64,000 bases of DNA from Vibrio mexicanus (GCF_001012815.1 NZ_JYJP01000109.1:124001-188000), one strand, 5' to 3'; numbered from the stretch's first letter, positions 1 to 9,337 are shown. The notes: generated by a model from the letters alone, not told the origin. Translations and numbers: made by a program.

Positions 1-181
1 TCTTCTAGGGATGAAGCCGATTTCAAAAACATAGCCAACTCACTTAGTAAAGTTATTTATTTATAAACTAGATTCTTTACTAATGTTTGTAAATAAAAAA
101 CTTTACTTAATTGATGATGTATTTGATTTTGCGATCTGTGATGGATTTTTGAACAGGGTGAGTTTAGAGACTGAAGATCAA

Positions 182-207
182 AAAAAAGCGCCTTTCGGCG
201 CTTTTTT
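182..207 (-). terminator. Terminator downstream of grcA
   Basis: A stem pairing GCGCC with GGCGC around a TTTC loop, flanked by A and T runs, lies just past the grcA stop codon. It is symmetric enough to work in both directions. Confidence 0.85.
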
Positions 208-238
208 AAATACTTACGTTAACTTGTTTTACTGTGAA

Positions 239-616
239 TTATAGAGACTCAGTAAAAGTACGAGCGATTACGTCACGTTGCTGCTCTGGAGTTAGAGAGT
301 TGAAACGTACCGCGTAACCAGATACACGGATTGTTAGCTGTGGGTAGTTCTCTGGGTTTGCAACTGCGTCTTCTAGCGTTTCACGCTTAAGAACGTTAAC
401 GTTCAGGTGTTGACCGCCTTCGATTTTTGGTGCAGTTTCGATAGCAACTTCGCGGCTTTCGAACTCACCTAGATCAGATGCTGGAACAACTTGGTCTGCT
501 TCGTAGCCAGAGTTTGCAGCAACACAACGCGCTTCGTTTTTCTCTGTATCTAGTAGCCAGATTGAGTTTAGTAGTTCGTCGTTAGCGGCTTTAGTAATTT
601 GAATACCTTGAATCAT
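239..616 (-). CDS. grcA: Autonomous glycyl radical cofactor GrcA
   Basis: GrcA is the spare C-terminal glycyl-radical domain that restores pyruvate formate-lyase when its own backbone has been cleaved by oxygen. The 125-residue protein is full length for the family. Its C-terminus carries the glycyl radical motif RVSGYAVRF, followed by the highly conserved tail ending RTFTESL, and the GGQHLNVNVL segment is also typical. Two consecutive ATG codons are possible starts; I chose the second because family members begin MIxGIQITKA. An AGGAG Shine-Dalgarno sequence lies just upstream. The gene is monocistronic, with its own terminator, and is divergent from nfo. Confidence 0.96.
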   Translation of the reverse strand: MIQGIQITKAANDELLNSIWLLDTEKNEARCVAANSGYEADQVVPASDLGEFESREVAIETAPKIEGGQHLNVNVLKRETLEDAVANPENYPQLTIRVSGYAVRFNSLTPEQQRDVIARTFTESL

Positions 617-619
617 CAC

Positions 620-942
620 TTTCTCCTATACACATAATTGTGTTGGTTGGTGTTAACTTTCTAATTTTTGTTAAGCGTATTTTCTACTTAGCTGATACCC
701 ACTATTTTAATATTGATTTACGTCAAAATACAACTAAAAACATCAAATTCTTAATGGTTATTAATTTGCGCTTAATCAATAAAGCGTTGGAAAACCTAGC
801 TTGTTAACTATAGTTGATAACTTAAAATAAATCTATAATGAAATTTTGTCGTAATTTTACTACAAAATACCGCATTTTAAGTGGCGATAATGCAGCCAAG
901 CCGCATTGGTTCGTCGCGTTTCTGAAAGTAAAAAGTGATTAA
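620..942. promoter_or_regulatory. grcA-nfo divergent regulatory region with FNR-like box
   Basis: This AT-rich gap between divergent grcA and nfo contains TTGATTTACGTCAA at 713-726. It matches the FNR consensus TTGAT-N4-ATCAA with one mismatch. grcA homologues (yfiD) are induced anaerobically through FNR in E. coli, so control by FNR is a reasonable inference. The box is about 95 bases upstream of the grcA start. No further site is clear on the nfo side. Confidence 0.55.
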
Positions 943-1823
943 ATGACAAAACAGACACAAGCATTTGGTAACAAATTTATTGGTGCTCATGTATCCGCTG
1001 CGGGCGGCGTGGATCAGGCTCCAATGAGAGCTCGAGAAATTGGTGCGAACGCTTTTGCACTCTTCACTAAAAATCAAAGGCAGTGGAACGCAAAGCCTCT
1101 TGAAGAAGAGACAATTGCAGCGTTCAAGTCAAATTGCGAAAAGTATGGCTTCAAATCTGAACAGATTCTTCCCCATGATTCGTACCTGATTAATTTGGGT
1201 GCTCCTGAAGTGGAGAAGCTTGAGAAGTCACGCGCGGCTTTTATTGATGAGATGGAGCGATGTCATCAGCTAGGGTTGACGCTACTTAATTTTCATCCTG
1301 GGAGTCATTTAAAGAAGCTTTCTGAGAAAGGCTGTTTATCGAGAATTGCAGAATCGATAAACATGGCTCTTGAGAAAGTGCCTGATGTGATCGCCGTTAT
1401 AGAGAATACAGCAGGGCAGGGGACGAATTTAGGCTGGCGCTTTGAACACCTCGCGGAGATCATAGATCAAGTAGAGGATCACTCGCGCGTCGGCGTCTGC
1501 TTGATACTTGCCACACCTTTGCCGCAGGCTACGACTTGCGAACCATGGCCGCGTGTGAAGCAACTTTTGCTGAGTTTGACCAAGTGGTTGGGATGCACTA
1601 TTTGAAAGCAATGCATCTTAATGATTCAAAAGTAGAATTAGCAGGTCGTGTGGATCGCCACCATTCACTGGGTAAAGGTGAAATAGGTTGGGATTGTTTT
1701 GAGTTCATCTCTAAAGACAGTCGCTTCGATTCTATCCCATTGATTTTAGAGACAATTGATTCCAGTATTTGGGCTGAGGAAATTTCTAAGTTAAGAAAAT
1801 TTCATCTAGATTCAATAAAATAG
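943..1823 (+). CDS. nfo: Endonuclease IV (frame broken by one missing base)
   Basis: Nfo is the zinc-dependent AP endonuclease that cuts 5' of abasic sites in base-excision repair. The N-terminal part reads FIGAHVSAAGG, followed by PHDSYLINLG, LNFHPGSH and VIENTAGQGTNLG, all hallmark metal-site segments. The frame then shifts at about 1503: restoring one G (TTGAT to TTGGAT) gives VGVCLDTCHTFAAGYD and joins the second part through HLNDSKVELAGRVDRHHSLGKG to the end. The restored protein is 293 residues, the normal length. The product is probably intact in the organism. ATG 943 follows a poor Shine-Dalgarno sequence but matches the family start. Confidence 0.93.
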
Positions 1824-1947
1824 AGGATTAAGCGAAATAATTGGCATCCTTTTTTCATAGTGTAACAGTGAGCAAGTAATTTATCGGCCTAGTAACTAGT
1901 GAACCGGAGATTGGCGATCGAGTTACCTATATTGGGAGGGCGCCGCT

Positions 1948-2076
1948 ATGACATTTACGACAACTGCACCACGAATGACTTCACGAGTTAACATCACTCG
2001 TTTCCCTGTTCCTAACCGACACATCACAGGACAGGGGCATCATCGAACTCCGCAGAAAACGCAATCTGATAAGTAA
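1948..2076 (+). CDS. Small hypothetical protein, 42 aa
   Basis: This open frame begins MTFTTTAPRM and ends TPQKTQSDK. It is preceded by a strong Shine-Dalgarno sequence (GGGAGGG, seven bases before the ATG). It has no membrane segment or cysteine and is rich in Thr, Arg, His and Pro. It fills most of the 328-base gap between nfo and ung, which otherwise shows no feature. I do not recognise a family. The good ribosome-binding site is the main support; it could equally be a leader peptide or chance. Confidence 0.4.
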   Translation: MTFTTTAPRMTSRVNITRFPVPNRHITGQGHHRTPQKTQSDK

Positions 2077-2151
2077 GCTTGTCTGCGCTTTAGTGACACT
2101 TCTAAATCGCTCTGTGTACAATGCTAACACTCTTGTTCACAGGGCGGTTAT

Positions 2152-2831
2152 ATGACTTCAAACCTCACTTGGGAAGCGCTTCTTTCTGAAGAGCAAAATC
2201 AACCTTACTTCCAATCCATGATTGAACACATTGAAACGCAGCGGAAAGAAGGCAAAGCATCTATCCTGCAAAACAAGATGTGTTTAATGCGATGACAGAA
2301 ACGCGTCTTGAAGACGTCAAAGTCGTTATTCTCGGCCAAGATCCGTATCACGGGCCCAATCAAGCGCATGGTTTAAGCTTTTCCGTTTTACCTGGTGTTA
2401 AAACGCCGCCGTCTTTGGTGAATATTTATAAAGAGCTTGCGCAAGATATTGAAGGTTTTGAGCGACCAAACCATGGCTACCTGATGCCTTGGGCTAAACA
2501 AGGGGTGTTGCTGCTCAATACGGTATTGACTGTCGAGGAGGGCAAAGCCCATTCCCATGCTAAGTTGGGATGGGAGCAGTACACAGATCGCGTGATTGAA
2601 GTGATCAATGAACACTGCCAAGGTGTGGTGTTTATGCTGTGGGGCGCGCATGCGCAAAAGAAAGGGCAAAACATTGATACGGCTCGACATCATGTGTTGA
2701 GCGCGCCGCATCCGTCGCCTTTATCTGCTCGCCGCGGCTTTTTTGGTTGTCAGCATTTTTCCAAAGCAAATGATCTGATTGTTGCGCAAGAGAAAACACC
2801 TATCGAGTGGCGCTTGCCTCCAGAAGTGTAG
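2152..2831 (+). CDS. ung: Uracil-DNA glycosylase (frame broken by one missing base)
   Basis: Ung removes uracil from DNA to start base-excision repair. The start at 2152 gives MTSNLTWEALLSEE; the frame is lost at about 2259, where one A is missing (GCATCTAT should be GCAATCTAT, reading AIYPAKQDVF). Downstream are the water-activating motif GQDPYHG, the LLLNTVLTV segment and the C-terminal HPSPLS loop that penetrates the DNA. The restored length is 226 residues, as expected for Vibrio Ung. An ORF caller would wrongly start at 2280 and lose about 43 residues. Confidence 0.95.
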
Positions 2832-2913
2832 CGACTATTTTTTGAACAGCGTCAAAGCGAGAGAGGGTGGCATCTTATACACTTATAAAAAGTAGGTGTT
2901 ATGGAGAGCCACT

Positions 2914-3465
2914 ATGATAATAGAAAGGATTAGGCGCGAGCACGGCTACATGCTGAGATTACTCGCCATATTGAATCGTAAGTTGACGCAACTCGAGCAA
3001 GAACAACTGATTAACTACAGTTTGGTTTATGAGGTGGTTGATTACTTAGCCACACATTCTGAGAAAGTTCACCATCCTAAAGAGGACATTCTCTATCACT
3101 ATTTTGTGAAGCATTATGGAAATGAAGAGCAGATAGAGAACTTAGAGACGGAGCATGTGGAGCTATCTGAAAGAACCCATCAGTTTTTAGAAACCGTTGA
3201 AATGATTCTGCAAGACGCGGTAGTACCCCATGACATCTTCGTCGGGCAGCTAAGTGAGTTCATTCAAGCGCAGAAACGTCACCTCGATTTGGAAGAGCGT
3301 TCCATTCTCCCCATGATTCAAAAGGCATTTACCACTCAAGACTGGCAAGCGGTTGAATCGGAATGGTCACTCAGTGACGATGATCCTGTGTTTGGCGAAA
3401 CCATAGCAGATCGATACCAACAACTTGCTCAAAGAGTCAGAACCACAGAGCAAGAAGCGATATAA
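2914..3465 (+). CDS. Hemerythrin domain-containing protein
   Basis: This is a cytoplasmic four-helix-bundle protein of 183 residues. The histidine/carboxylate pattern fits a hemerythrin di-iron site: REHGYMLRLL near the N-terminus, THSEKVHHPKED, then EHVELSERTHQFLE and QKRHLDLEERSILP. Such proteins bind oxygen or NO or store iron; the specific role here is unknown. I chose ATG 2914, which has GGAGA six bases upstream, rather than the in-frame GTG at 2896. It shares a bidirectional terminator with the convergent DUF3545 gene. Confidence 0.85.
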   Translation: MIIERIRREHGYMLRLLAILNRKLTQLEQEQLINYSLVYEVVDYLATHSEKVHHPKEDILYHYFVKHYGNEEQIENLETEHVELSERTHQFLETVEMILQDAVVPHDIFVGQLSEFIQAQKRHLDLEERSILPMIQKAFTTQDWQAVESEWSLSDDDPVFGETIADRYQQLAQRVRTTEQEAI

Positions 3466-3488
3466 GCTGCGAGCTATAAACTAAAATG

Positions 3489-3516
3489 CAAAAGAGGCAC
3501 ATAATGTGCCTCTTTT
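3489..3516. terminator. Bidirectional terminator
   Basis: A perfect inverted repeat, AAAGAGGCACAT paired with ATGTGCCTCTTT, lies between two convergent genes and has a T-rich flank on both strands. Confidence 0.88.
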
Positions 3517-3522
3517 CTCTAT

Positions 3523-3707
3523 TTATAGGTCTATGTCTTCAACATCGAAATCTAGCCGATGTCCATATCCATTAATTCTCGCTGCAAGCGTTGGCGATCT
3601 TTAATAGCTTCTATTTCACGCCATTTTCTTTTCATTGGTTTCGAGCGCGTTGCGCGTACTTTAGGGATATCCAAGTCCATTACTTCATCAAACTGTAAGC
3701 CATCCAT
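3523..3707 (-). CDS. DUF3545 family small protein (frame broken near the C-terminus)
   Basis: This short basic protein begins MDGLQFDEVMDLDIPKV and contains RSKPMKRKWREIEAI, the pattern of the gammaproteobacterial DUF3545 family of unknown function. As written it stops after MDMDIG. Restoring one base at about 3553 (GGCTAGAT to GGCTTAGAT on the coding strand) extends it by LDFDVEDIDL to a stop at 3523, giving 61 residues. I chose ATG 3707 because GAGG lies six bases upstream; a longer start at 3737 has no such site. Confidence 0.75.
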
Positions 3708-3741
3708 AAGCCACCTCATTATTGTTTTTACATCCAACTAA

Positions 3742-4424
3742 GGAGTATTTTTAATATCACATTCAAAGGGAGCCTAACTTTGATATGTTTCTCATTTGTT
3801 TCGTTTCAATGAACTTTTTATTGGAAGTTGAACATTCATTCACAAAAAAATAACCAACGATTGCTTATAAAGTAAGCAGTTAAACGTTATCGTCAGATTT
3901 TTTATGGAATGTCGTTTGTTAAGTGGGTGAGCTTGGTCACTGACAAATAGTATGCAAGCGCCAAATGGAAACCTGAACACACTGGATGGACCACATCACT
4001 AAACATCGACATTGTTTGAATCCTTATTCCATAACGCTTTGAGTTTGAAATAGCCTTGGAAGCGAGTAGAGGGTATGTCTAGGTATGAATGTTAGCTAAA
4101 TTGATGGTGATTGTTTCAATGCTGGCCGAATACTGTTATTGAATGTGTTAAGTTTTAGTGTCTTTTTAGTGAGAAATAACAGTTAAGTGCGCCTGTGTTC
4201 ATATTGATTTTTCGTGATCTTGGCTTCATTATCTGCCGGTCAAAAAATCGCTGTACTGAGTATTTATGCTTTTCGAACACTTCCTAGGAGGGAAGTCGAC
4301 TGGCTGAGACTCACTGTGAGTGCTAAACAATACTAATCACAAGTCGTACTGAGTTGACATACGATGACGGCACTTATGGGCTTGGCATTGGCCAAGAACA
4401 GCGCAAACACCGAGAGAGGTTCTT
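3742..4424 (+). promoter_or_regulatory. Upstream region of the alanine symporter with a folded leader
   Basis: There is no gene in this 683-base gap. The last 150 bases can fold into successive hairpins: ACTTCC/GGAAGT (4279-4296), ACTCAC/GTGAGT (4309-4321) and CTTGGC/GCCAAG with a four-base loop (4381-4396). A GAAC (4396-4399) can also pair with GTTC (4419-4422), which would enclose the Shine-Dalgarno GAGAGAGG. This suggests a cis-acting leader RNA. It does not show the conserved cores of the glycine, lysine or TPP riboswitches. The first 500 bases show nothing I can name. Confidence 0.4.
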
Positions 4425-5855
4425 GTGACAGACTTAATTAATTTGATGAACGATTTACTTTGGGGATCGATTCTAGTTTATCTACTGGTTGGCGTAGGCG
4501 TTTACTTCACCGTTCGACTTGGTTTCATCCAGTTCCGCCATTTTGGCCACATGTTCACGGTGTTGAAAAACAGCCGTAAAGCAGACAAAGCGGGTATTTC
4601 TTCTTTCCAAGCTCTTTGTACTAGCCTAGCTGCTCGTGTCGGTACTGGTAACATGGCGGGTGTAGCCGTTGCACTGACCGCTGGTGGCCCAGGCGCGATT
4701 TTCTGGATGTGGCTGATCGCTATGTTGGGTATGGCGACTTCATTCGCCGAGAGTACACTTGCTCAGCTATATAAGACACGCGACAACGACGGTAACTACC
4801 GTGGCGGCCCTGCGTACTACATGGAAAAAGGCCTTGGCATGCGCTGGATGGGGGTTCTGTTCTCTATCTTCCTTATCATCGCATTCGGCCTAGTGTTCAA
4901 CGCTGTACAAGCAAACGCGATTGCTGGCGCGATGAACAATGCATTTGGCTTTGAGCACATGTATGTGGGCATTGCGATTGTTGTGATTTCTGCATTCGTT
5001 ATTTTTGGCGGTATTCGCAAGATTGCACGTACAGCTGAACTGATTGTTCCACTGATGGCATTGGCTTACTTGTTGCTGGCTATCTTCATTATGCTAACCA
5101 ACCTAGACAAGCTACCAGATGTTCTGAGCTTGATCTTTAAGAGCGCATTCGGCCTGCAAGAAGCAGCAGCAGGCGGTCTTGGTTATGCGATTGCTCAAGC
5201 AATGATCAACGGTATTAAACGTGGTCTATTCTCGAACGAAGCGGGTATGGGTTCTGCGCCAAACGCGGCGGCTTCAGCAACGCCTTACCCACCACACCCA
5301 GCATCTCAAGGTTACGTTCAAATGCTTGGTGTGTTCGTTGATACCATTGTTATCTGTTCTGCCACTGTGGCGATCATCTTGATGTCGGGAGAATATGTAC
5401 CACACGGTGAAGTGACGGGTATCGAACTGACTCAAAGTGCATTGACGGCGCAAGTCGGTGATTGGGGCGGCATCTTTGTTGCGGTTGCTATCTTCTTCTT
5501 TGCTTTTACATCAATCATCGCGAACTACTCATACGCAGAAACTAACCTTATCTTCTTGGAGCACAACAACAAGAAAGGTCTGGCTCTGTTCCGCATCTTC
5601 GTACTTGGTATGGTGATGTTCGGTTCTATGGCAACGCTGCCAACCGTTTGGGCACTGGCTGACGTTTCCATGGGCCTAATGGCGATTGTCAACTTGGTAG
5701 CGATCATCTTGCTGTCGGGTATTGTTATCAAATTGGCGAAAGACTACAACCGTCAGCTTGATGCCGGTAAGGTGCCAACGTTTGATGCCAATGACTATCC
5801 TGAGTTGAAATCTCAGCTAGAAGATGGCATCTGGGACCAAAACGACAAGAAATAA
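4425..5855 (+). CDS. AGCS family alanine or glycine:cation symporter
   Basis: This 476-residue inner-membrane carrier of the alanine/glycine:cation symporter (AGCS, AlsT/DagA) family takes up amino acids with sodium. Family signatures are SSFQALCTSLAARVGTGNMAGVAVAL, near residues 60-85, and the later KRGLFSNEAGMGSAPNAAA segment; about ten hydrophobic helices follow. The start is a GTG with GAGAGAGG upstream, beginning MTDLINLMNDLLWGS. The substrate (alanine, glycine or D-alanine) cannot be told from sequence. The long structured leader upstream may regulate it. Confidence 0.92.
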   Translation: MTDLINLMNDLLWGSILVYLLVGVGVYFTVRLGFIQFRHFGHMFTVLKNSRKADKAGISSFQALCTSLAARVGTGNMAGVAVALTAGGPGAIFWMWLIAMLGMATSFAESTLAQLYKTRDNDGNYRGGPAYYMEKGLGMRWMGVLFSIFLIIAFGLVFNAVQANAIAGAMNNAFGFEHMYVGIAIVVISAFVIFGGIRKIARTAELIVPLMALAYLLLAIFIMLTNLDKLPDVLSLIFKSAFGLQEAAAGGLGYAIAQAMINGIKRGLFSNEAGMGSAPNAAASATPYPPHPASQGYVQMLGVFVDTIVICSATVAIILMSGEYVPHGEVTGIELTQSALTAQVGDWGGIFVAVAIFFFAFTSIIANYSYAETNLIFLEHNNKKGLALFRIFVLGMVMFGSMATLPTVWALADVSMGLMAIVNLVAIILLSGIVIKLAKDYNRQLDAGKVPTFDANDYPELKSQLEDGIWDQNDKK

Positions 5856-5880
5856 TCGGTTTCACATATTGAAGCGATTG

Positions 5881-5913
5881 AAAAAGCCATGCAGACAACG
5901 CATGGCTTTTTTT
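5881..5913 (+). terminator. Terminator of the AGCS symporter gene
   Basis: The stem AAAAAGCCATGC/GCATGGCTTTTT is followed by a T run, 25 bases after the stop codon. Confidence 0.88.
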
Positions 5914-5954
5914 GTACTCTGTGTTCAGTAAAACAATAAAGTAGAGTATCAGTC

Positions 5955-6727
5955 ATGTTAATCGTAATCTCACCAGCAAAAACACTGGATTATGAATCGC
6001 CACTGGCGACTCAGTCTTACACACAGCCTGAGCTTATTGAGCATTCTGCCGAGCTTATCGAAGAGTGCCGTAAGCTGACGCCTGCCGATGTCTCCGCGTT
6101 GATGAAGGTGAGCGATAAGATTGCAGGCCTTAACGTCGCGCGCTTTGAAGAGTGGAGTGAAACCTTCACCACAGACAACTCGCGTCAAGCATTGCTAGCG
6201 TTCAAAGGCGACGTATACACGGGGTTAGATGCGCAGTCGCTTTCTGAAGATGACTTCGAATACGCGCAGAAGCATCTGCGTATGCTGTCTGGCTTATATG
6301 GCCTGTTAAAACCTCTGGACCTAATGCAGCCATACCGACTAGAAATGGGCACTAAGCTGGCAAACCCACGCGGCACTAACCTTTACCAGTTTTGGGGCAA
6401 CATTGTTACCGACAAGCTCAATGAAGCGATTAATGCTCAGGGTGACAACGTGCTGATTAACTTGGCGTCTAACGAGTACTTTAAAGCGGTGAAGCGAAAT
6501 CGCTTGATGCGCAAGTGATCACTCCAGTGTTTAAAGATTGCAAGAATGGTCAATATAAGGTGATTAGCTTCTACGCCAAGAAAGCACGTGGCATGATGGC
6601 GCGCTTTATCATCGACAACAAAGTCGATTCAATCGAAGGCTTAACAGCGTTCGATCGTGAGGGTTACTACTTCAGTGAAGAGGACTCAAATGCCAAAGAG
6701 TTGGTATTCAAGCGCGAAGAACAGTAA
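5955..6727 (+). CDS. yaaA: Peroxide stress protein YaaA (frame broken by one missing base)
   Basis: YaaA (DUF328/UPF0246) limits free intracellular iron and protects DNA and protein during hydrogen peroxide stress in E. coli. The protein begins MLIVISPAKTLDYESPL, followed by the conserved FKGDVYTGLDA and SGLYGLLKPLDLMQPYRLEMG. The frame is lost at about 6495, where one C is missing: AAGCCGAAATCG gives KPKSLDAQVITPVFKDCKNG, and as written AAGCGAAATCG does not. The tail reads SFYAKKARGMMARFI. The restored protein has 257 residues, the family length. Confidence 0.94.
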
Positions 6728-6759
6728 TTATTGAAGTGCGACTAAATAGAGGGCAAGTG

Positions 6760-6903
6760 ATGTGGAGTAAACTCAAGCAACTCGTTGCGAAGTACGATCG
6801 TTGGTTGCGTAGTATGGGATTAGCGCCAGACCAGAAACGCAGTTGTGTGCCTTATCGCTCAGATCCTGCGCCAAAGAAAGATGACTCGAACGCCACTGTT
6901 TGA
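6760..6903 (+). CDS. DUF5363-like small protein, 47 aa
   Basis: This small basic protein begins MWSKLKQLVAKYDRW and contains LAPDQKRSCVPYRSDP. It resembles the short gammaproteobacterial DUF5363 proteins encoded just before a TatD-type hydrolase; the function is unknown. It lies 32 bases after yaaA, and its 3' end overlaps the start of the hydrolase gene by 23 bases in another frame, which suggests translational coupling. It has a weak Shine-Dalgarno sequence (GAGGGCAAGTG). Confidence 0.65.
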   Translation: MWSKLKQLVAKYDRWLRSMGLAPDQKRSCVPYRSDPAPKKDDSNATV

Positions 6904-7669
6904 CACGCACTGCCATCTAGACTTTCCTCCGTTTCAAGATGATATTGGCGGGCATATCGATCTTGCCCGCCAACATCAAGTTGAACGTATTCTTATCCCT
7001 TCAGTCGGGCCAAGTAACTGGCTGACTATAACCAACCTCGCAACCCAATACCCCAATCTCTATTTTGCCTTGGGGATCCACCCACACTTTATTCGCCAAG
7101 ATCCACAAGTCATGTTGCAGCAGCTTGAGAAGGTGTTAGCTGACACAAGCCAACATACTCATCTTGTTGCGATTGGTGAATGCGGTTTGGACTTTACAGT
7201 CGACACCCCAGCAGAAATCCAAGAACAAAATACTGATTCGTCAGCTAGAACTGGCGAATGAGTACCAACTGCCCGTGATTCTTCACTCTCGTCAATCGCA
7301 TAACCGGCTACTGCAATTGCTAAAACAAACACCGCCGATTAAAGGAGGGGTTTTACATGCGTTCAGCGGAAGCGAGCAGCAAGCCAAGCAGTTTATTAAG
7401 TTCGGTTTGAAGATTGGAGTGGGGGCGTGATCACCTATCCAAGAGCGAATAAGACTCGCAATACCATTCGCAACCTGCCTATTGATACATTAGTGCTAGA
7501 AACAGACGCACCGGATATGCCGCTTAATGGTGAGCAAGGCTGTTACAATCATCCAAAAAATACATCAGTTATAGTGGAATGCGTCGCAGAGCTTAAGAAA
7601 CAACCAAAGCAAACGATTGCTTGCAAATTGTGGGAAAATAGCAATTTGCTCTTCGGTATTTGTGAATAA
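6881..7669 (+). CDS. TatD/YjjV family metal-dependent hydrolase (two frame breaks)
   Basis: This is a TIM-barrel metal hydrolase of the TatD family; relatives have 3'-5' DNase or deoxyribonuclease activity. The metal-binding motif is FDTHCHLDF near the N-terminus, with LGIHPH, IGECGLDF, VILHSRQSHN, LHAFSGS and LVLETDAPDMP following in order. The frame shifts at the A run 7227-7230 (one extra A, or two lost) and again at the G run 7421-7425 (one G lost; restored it reads IGVGGVITYPRA). The restored length is about 262 residues. The YjjV subfamily is the best guess from the adjacent DUF5363 gene. Confidence 0.88.
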
Positions 7670-7689
7670 AATCTAAATAAAATGTATTT

Positions 7690-7740
7690 GTTATGATTAA
7701 TGCAAACGATTAATTAGATCTGGATCACATAAAATGATGA
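7690..7740 (+). promoter_or_regulatory. Probable nupC control region (CRP/CytR-type)
   Basis: A direct repeat of GATTAA flanks TGCAAAC (7696-7714). A partial CRP-like half site, TGGATCACAT, follows at 7721-7730. The GCAAACG half-site recurs upstream of deoC in this window. In enteric bacteria nupC and deo genes are shared targets of CytR and CRP, so a common LacI-family operator is plausible. Confidence 0.35.
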
Positions 7741-7874
7741 GCGCACGGTGAATCTTGTCGGAAAGTGTGAAGGTGGCATTACTTTATCTTGGGCGGGGTG
7801 AGTATAATTGCCCCGCTTTTTGAGCTCCATTTTGTAACACGCCAACAAATAAACATATAAGGATGCCATAAACT

Positions 7875-9137
7875 ATGAGCCTGTTTATGAGCCTAATCGG
7901 TATGGCAGTACTAGTAGGAATCGCACTTCTACTGTCTGATAACCGCAAAGCTATTAATCTAAGAACTGTGGGTGGCGCATTCGCTATCCAATTTTTAATC
8001 GGTGGTTTCGTTCTTTACGTACCATGGGGTCGTGATCTTCTTGCTGGCTTCTCTGCTGGTGTACAGAACGTTATCGACTACGGTAAAGACGGTACAGGTT
8101 TCCTATTCGGTAGCCTAGTTAACTTCTCTGTTGACGGTATCGGTTTCATCTTTGCTTTCCAAGTACTACCAACTCTAATCTTCTTCTCTGCGCTAATCTC
8201 TGTACTTTACTACATTGGTGTAATGCAGTGGGTTATCAAGATTCTTGGTGGCGGTCTACAAAAAGCACTTGGCACATCTCGTGCGGAGTCAATGTCTGCA
8301 GCAGCAAACATCTTCGTAGGTCAAACAGAGGCGCCTCTAGTTGTTCGCCCATTTGTTCCTAAGATGACTCAATCTGAACTATTCGCAGTAATGTGTGGTG
8401 GTCTAGCATCTGTTGCTGGTGGTGTACTTGCGGGTTACGCATCTATGGGTGTACCTCTAGAGTACCTAGTTGCAGCGTCATTCATGGCAGCACCAGGTGG
8501 TCTACTATTCGCTAAAATCATCAAGCCAGAAACTGATACACCAGACGAAGAGCTTGAAGCTAACATCGACGGTGGCGAAGACAAGCCTGCTAACGTTATC
8601 GATGCAGCAGCTGGTGGTGCTTCTGTTGGTCTACAACTGGCACTTAACGTTGGTGCAATGCTACTAGCATTCGTTGGTCTAATCGCGCTAATCAACGGTA
8701 TCCTAGGTGGTATTGGTGGTTTCGTTGGTATGCCAGAGCTAACTCTAGAGCTTATCCTAGGTTACCTATTCTCGCCTCTAGCATTCCTAATCGGTGTTCC
8801 ATGGGAAGAAGCAACATTTGCAGGTTCATTCATTGGTCAGAAACTGGTTGTGAACGAATTCGTTGCTTACCTAAACTTCGTACCTTACGTTGGTGAAGCA
8901 GCTCAAGTTGTTCCAGCAACTGGTGAAGTAATGTCTGAGAAGACTCAAGCAATCATCGCCTTCGCTCTATGTGGTTTCGCAAACCTTTCTTCTATCGCGA
9001 TTCTACTAGGTGGCCTTGGTAGCCTTGCTCCTAACCGTCGTTCTGACATCGCTCGTATGGGTGTTAAAGCGGTTGCAGCAGGTACTCTATCTAACTTGAT
9101 GGCAGCGACAATCGCTGGCTTCTTCCTATCTTTCTAA
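7875..9137 (+). CDS. nupC: NupC family concentrative nucleoside transporter
   Basis: This 420-residue inner-membrane CNT carrier imports nucleosides with a proton or sodium gradient, supplying the deo enzymes encoded next door. It has eight or more hydrophobic segments. The CNT signatures are AANIFVGQTEAPLVVRPF, near residue 145, and the C-terminal FALCGFANLSSIAILLGGLG. A charged, flexible loop (PETDTPDEELEANIDGGEDK) separates two halves, as in other Vibrio members. Codon use is strongly biased (CTA for Leu, GGT for Gly), which suggests high expression. SD AAGGATGCCATAA precedes ATG 7875. Confidence 0.95.
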   Translation: MSLFMSLIGMAVLVGIALLLSDNRKAINLRTVGGAFAIQFLIGGFVLYVPWGRDLLAGFSAGVQNVIDYGKDGTGFLFGSLVNFSVDGIGFIFAFQVLPTLIFFSALISVLYYIGVMQWVIKILGGGLQKALGTSRAESMSAAANIFVGQTEAPLVVRPFVPKMTQSELFAVMCGGLASVAGGVLAGYASMGVPLEYLVAASFMAAPGGLLFAKIIKPETDTPDEELEANIDGGEDKPANVIDAAAGGASVGLQLALNVGAMLLAFVGLIALINGILGGIGGFVGMPELTLELILGYLFSPLAFLIGVPWEEATFAGSFIGQKLVVNEFVAYLNFVPYVGEAAQVVPATGEVMSEKTQAIIAFALCGFANLSSIAILLGGLGSLAPNRRSDIARMGVKAVAAGTLSNLMAATIAGFFLSF

Positions 9138-9172
9138 GAAAGTAGAGTTAGATTATATAGACGCCGTTTAAT

Positions 9173-9214
9173 AAAACCCCGTAGTCACACTTGGTGTGCT
9201 ACGGGGTTTTTTTT
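9173..9214 (+). terminator. Terminator of nupC
   Basis: AAAACCCCGTAG pairs with CTACGGGGTTTT around an internally paired loop (CACACTTGGTGTG). Eight T residues follow. Confidence 0.9.
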
Positions 9215-9294
9215 GTTTTTCGGCAGCTAAAAAATGAGCTGTTTAGGCAATAAGCAAGGCCAGAGCAGCGAGTTTGGAATCGTTTGAACATTGA

Positions 9295-9337
9295 GCAAAC
9301 GTTAAACAGACTCTTTTTTGAGATACAAACCGTTTGC
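9295..9337 (+). promoter_or_regulatory. LacI-family-type operator pair upstream of deoC
   Basis: GCAAACG at 9295-9301 faces CGTTTGC at 9331-9337, and CAAACCGTTTG at 9326-9336 is itself a palindrome. These resemble CytR/PurR operators. They lie just upstream of a probable -10 element, TATACT (9373-9378), preceded by TTTGTGACAAATA, a CRP-like half site. Control of deo by CytR and CRP is established in E. coli; here it is inferred. Confidence 0.4.

Noticed and set aside
1..66. Open frame from the window edge to a stop at 64-66, possible tail of an upstream gene
   Set aside because: Only 21 codons, with no recognisable family sequence; cannot be separated from chance.
4300..4325. GGCTGAGA in the symporter leader as part of a TPP riboswitch
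   Set aside because: The second TPP core (ACCTGAT with GGATAATGCC-like bases) is absent.
6185..6376. Minus-strand open frames inside yaaA and other long genes
   Set aside because: They are antisense shadows of conserved coding sequence with no start signals or family resemblance.
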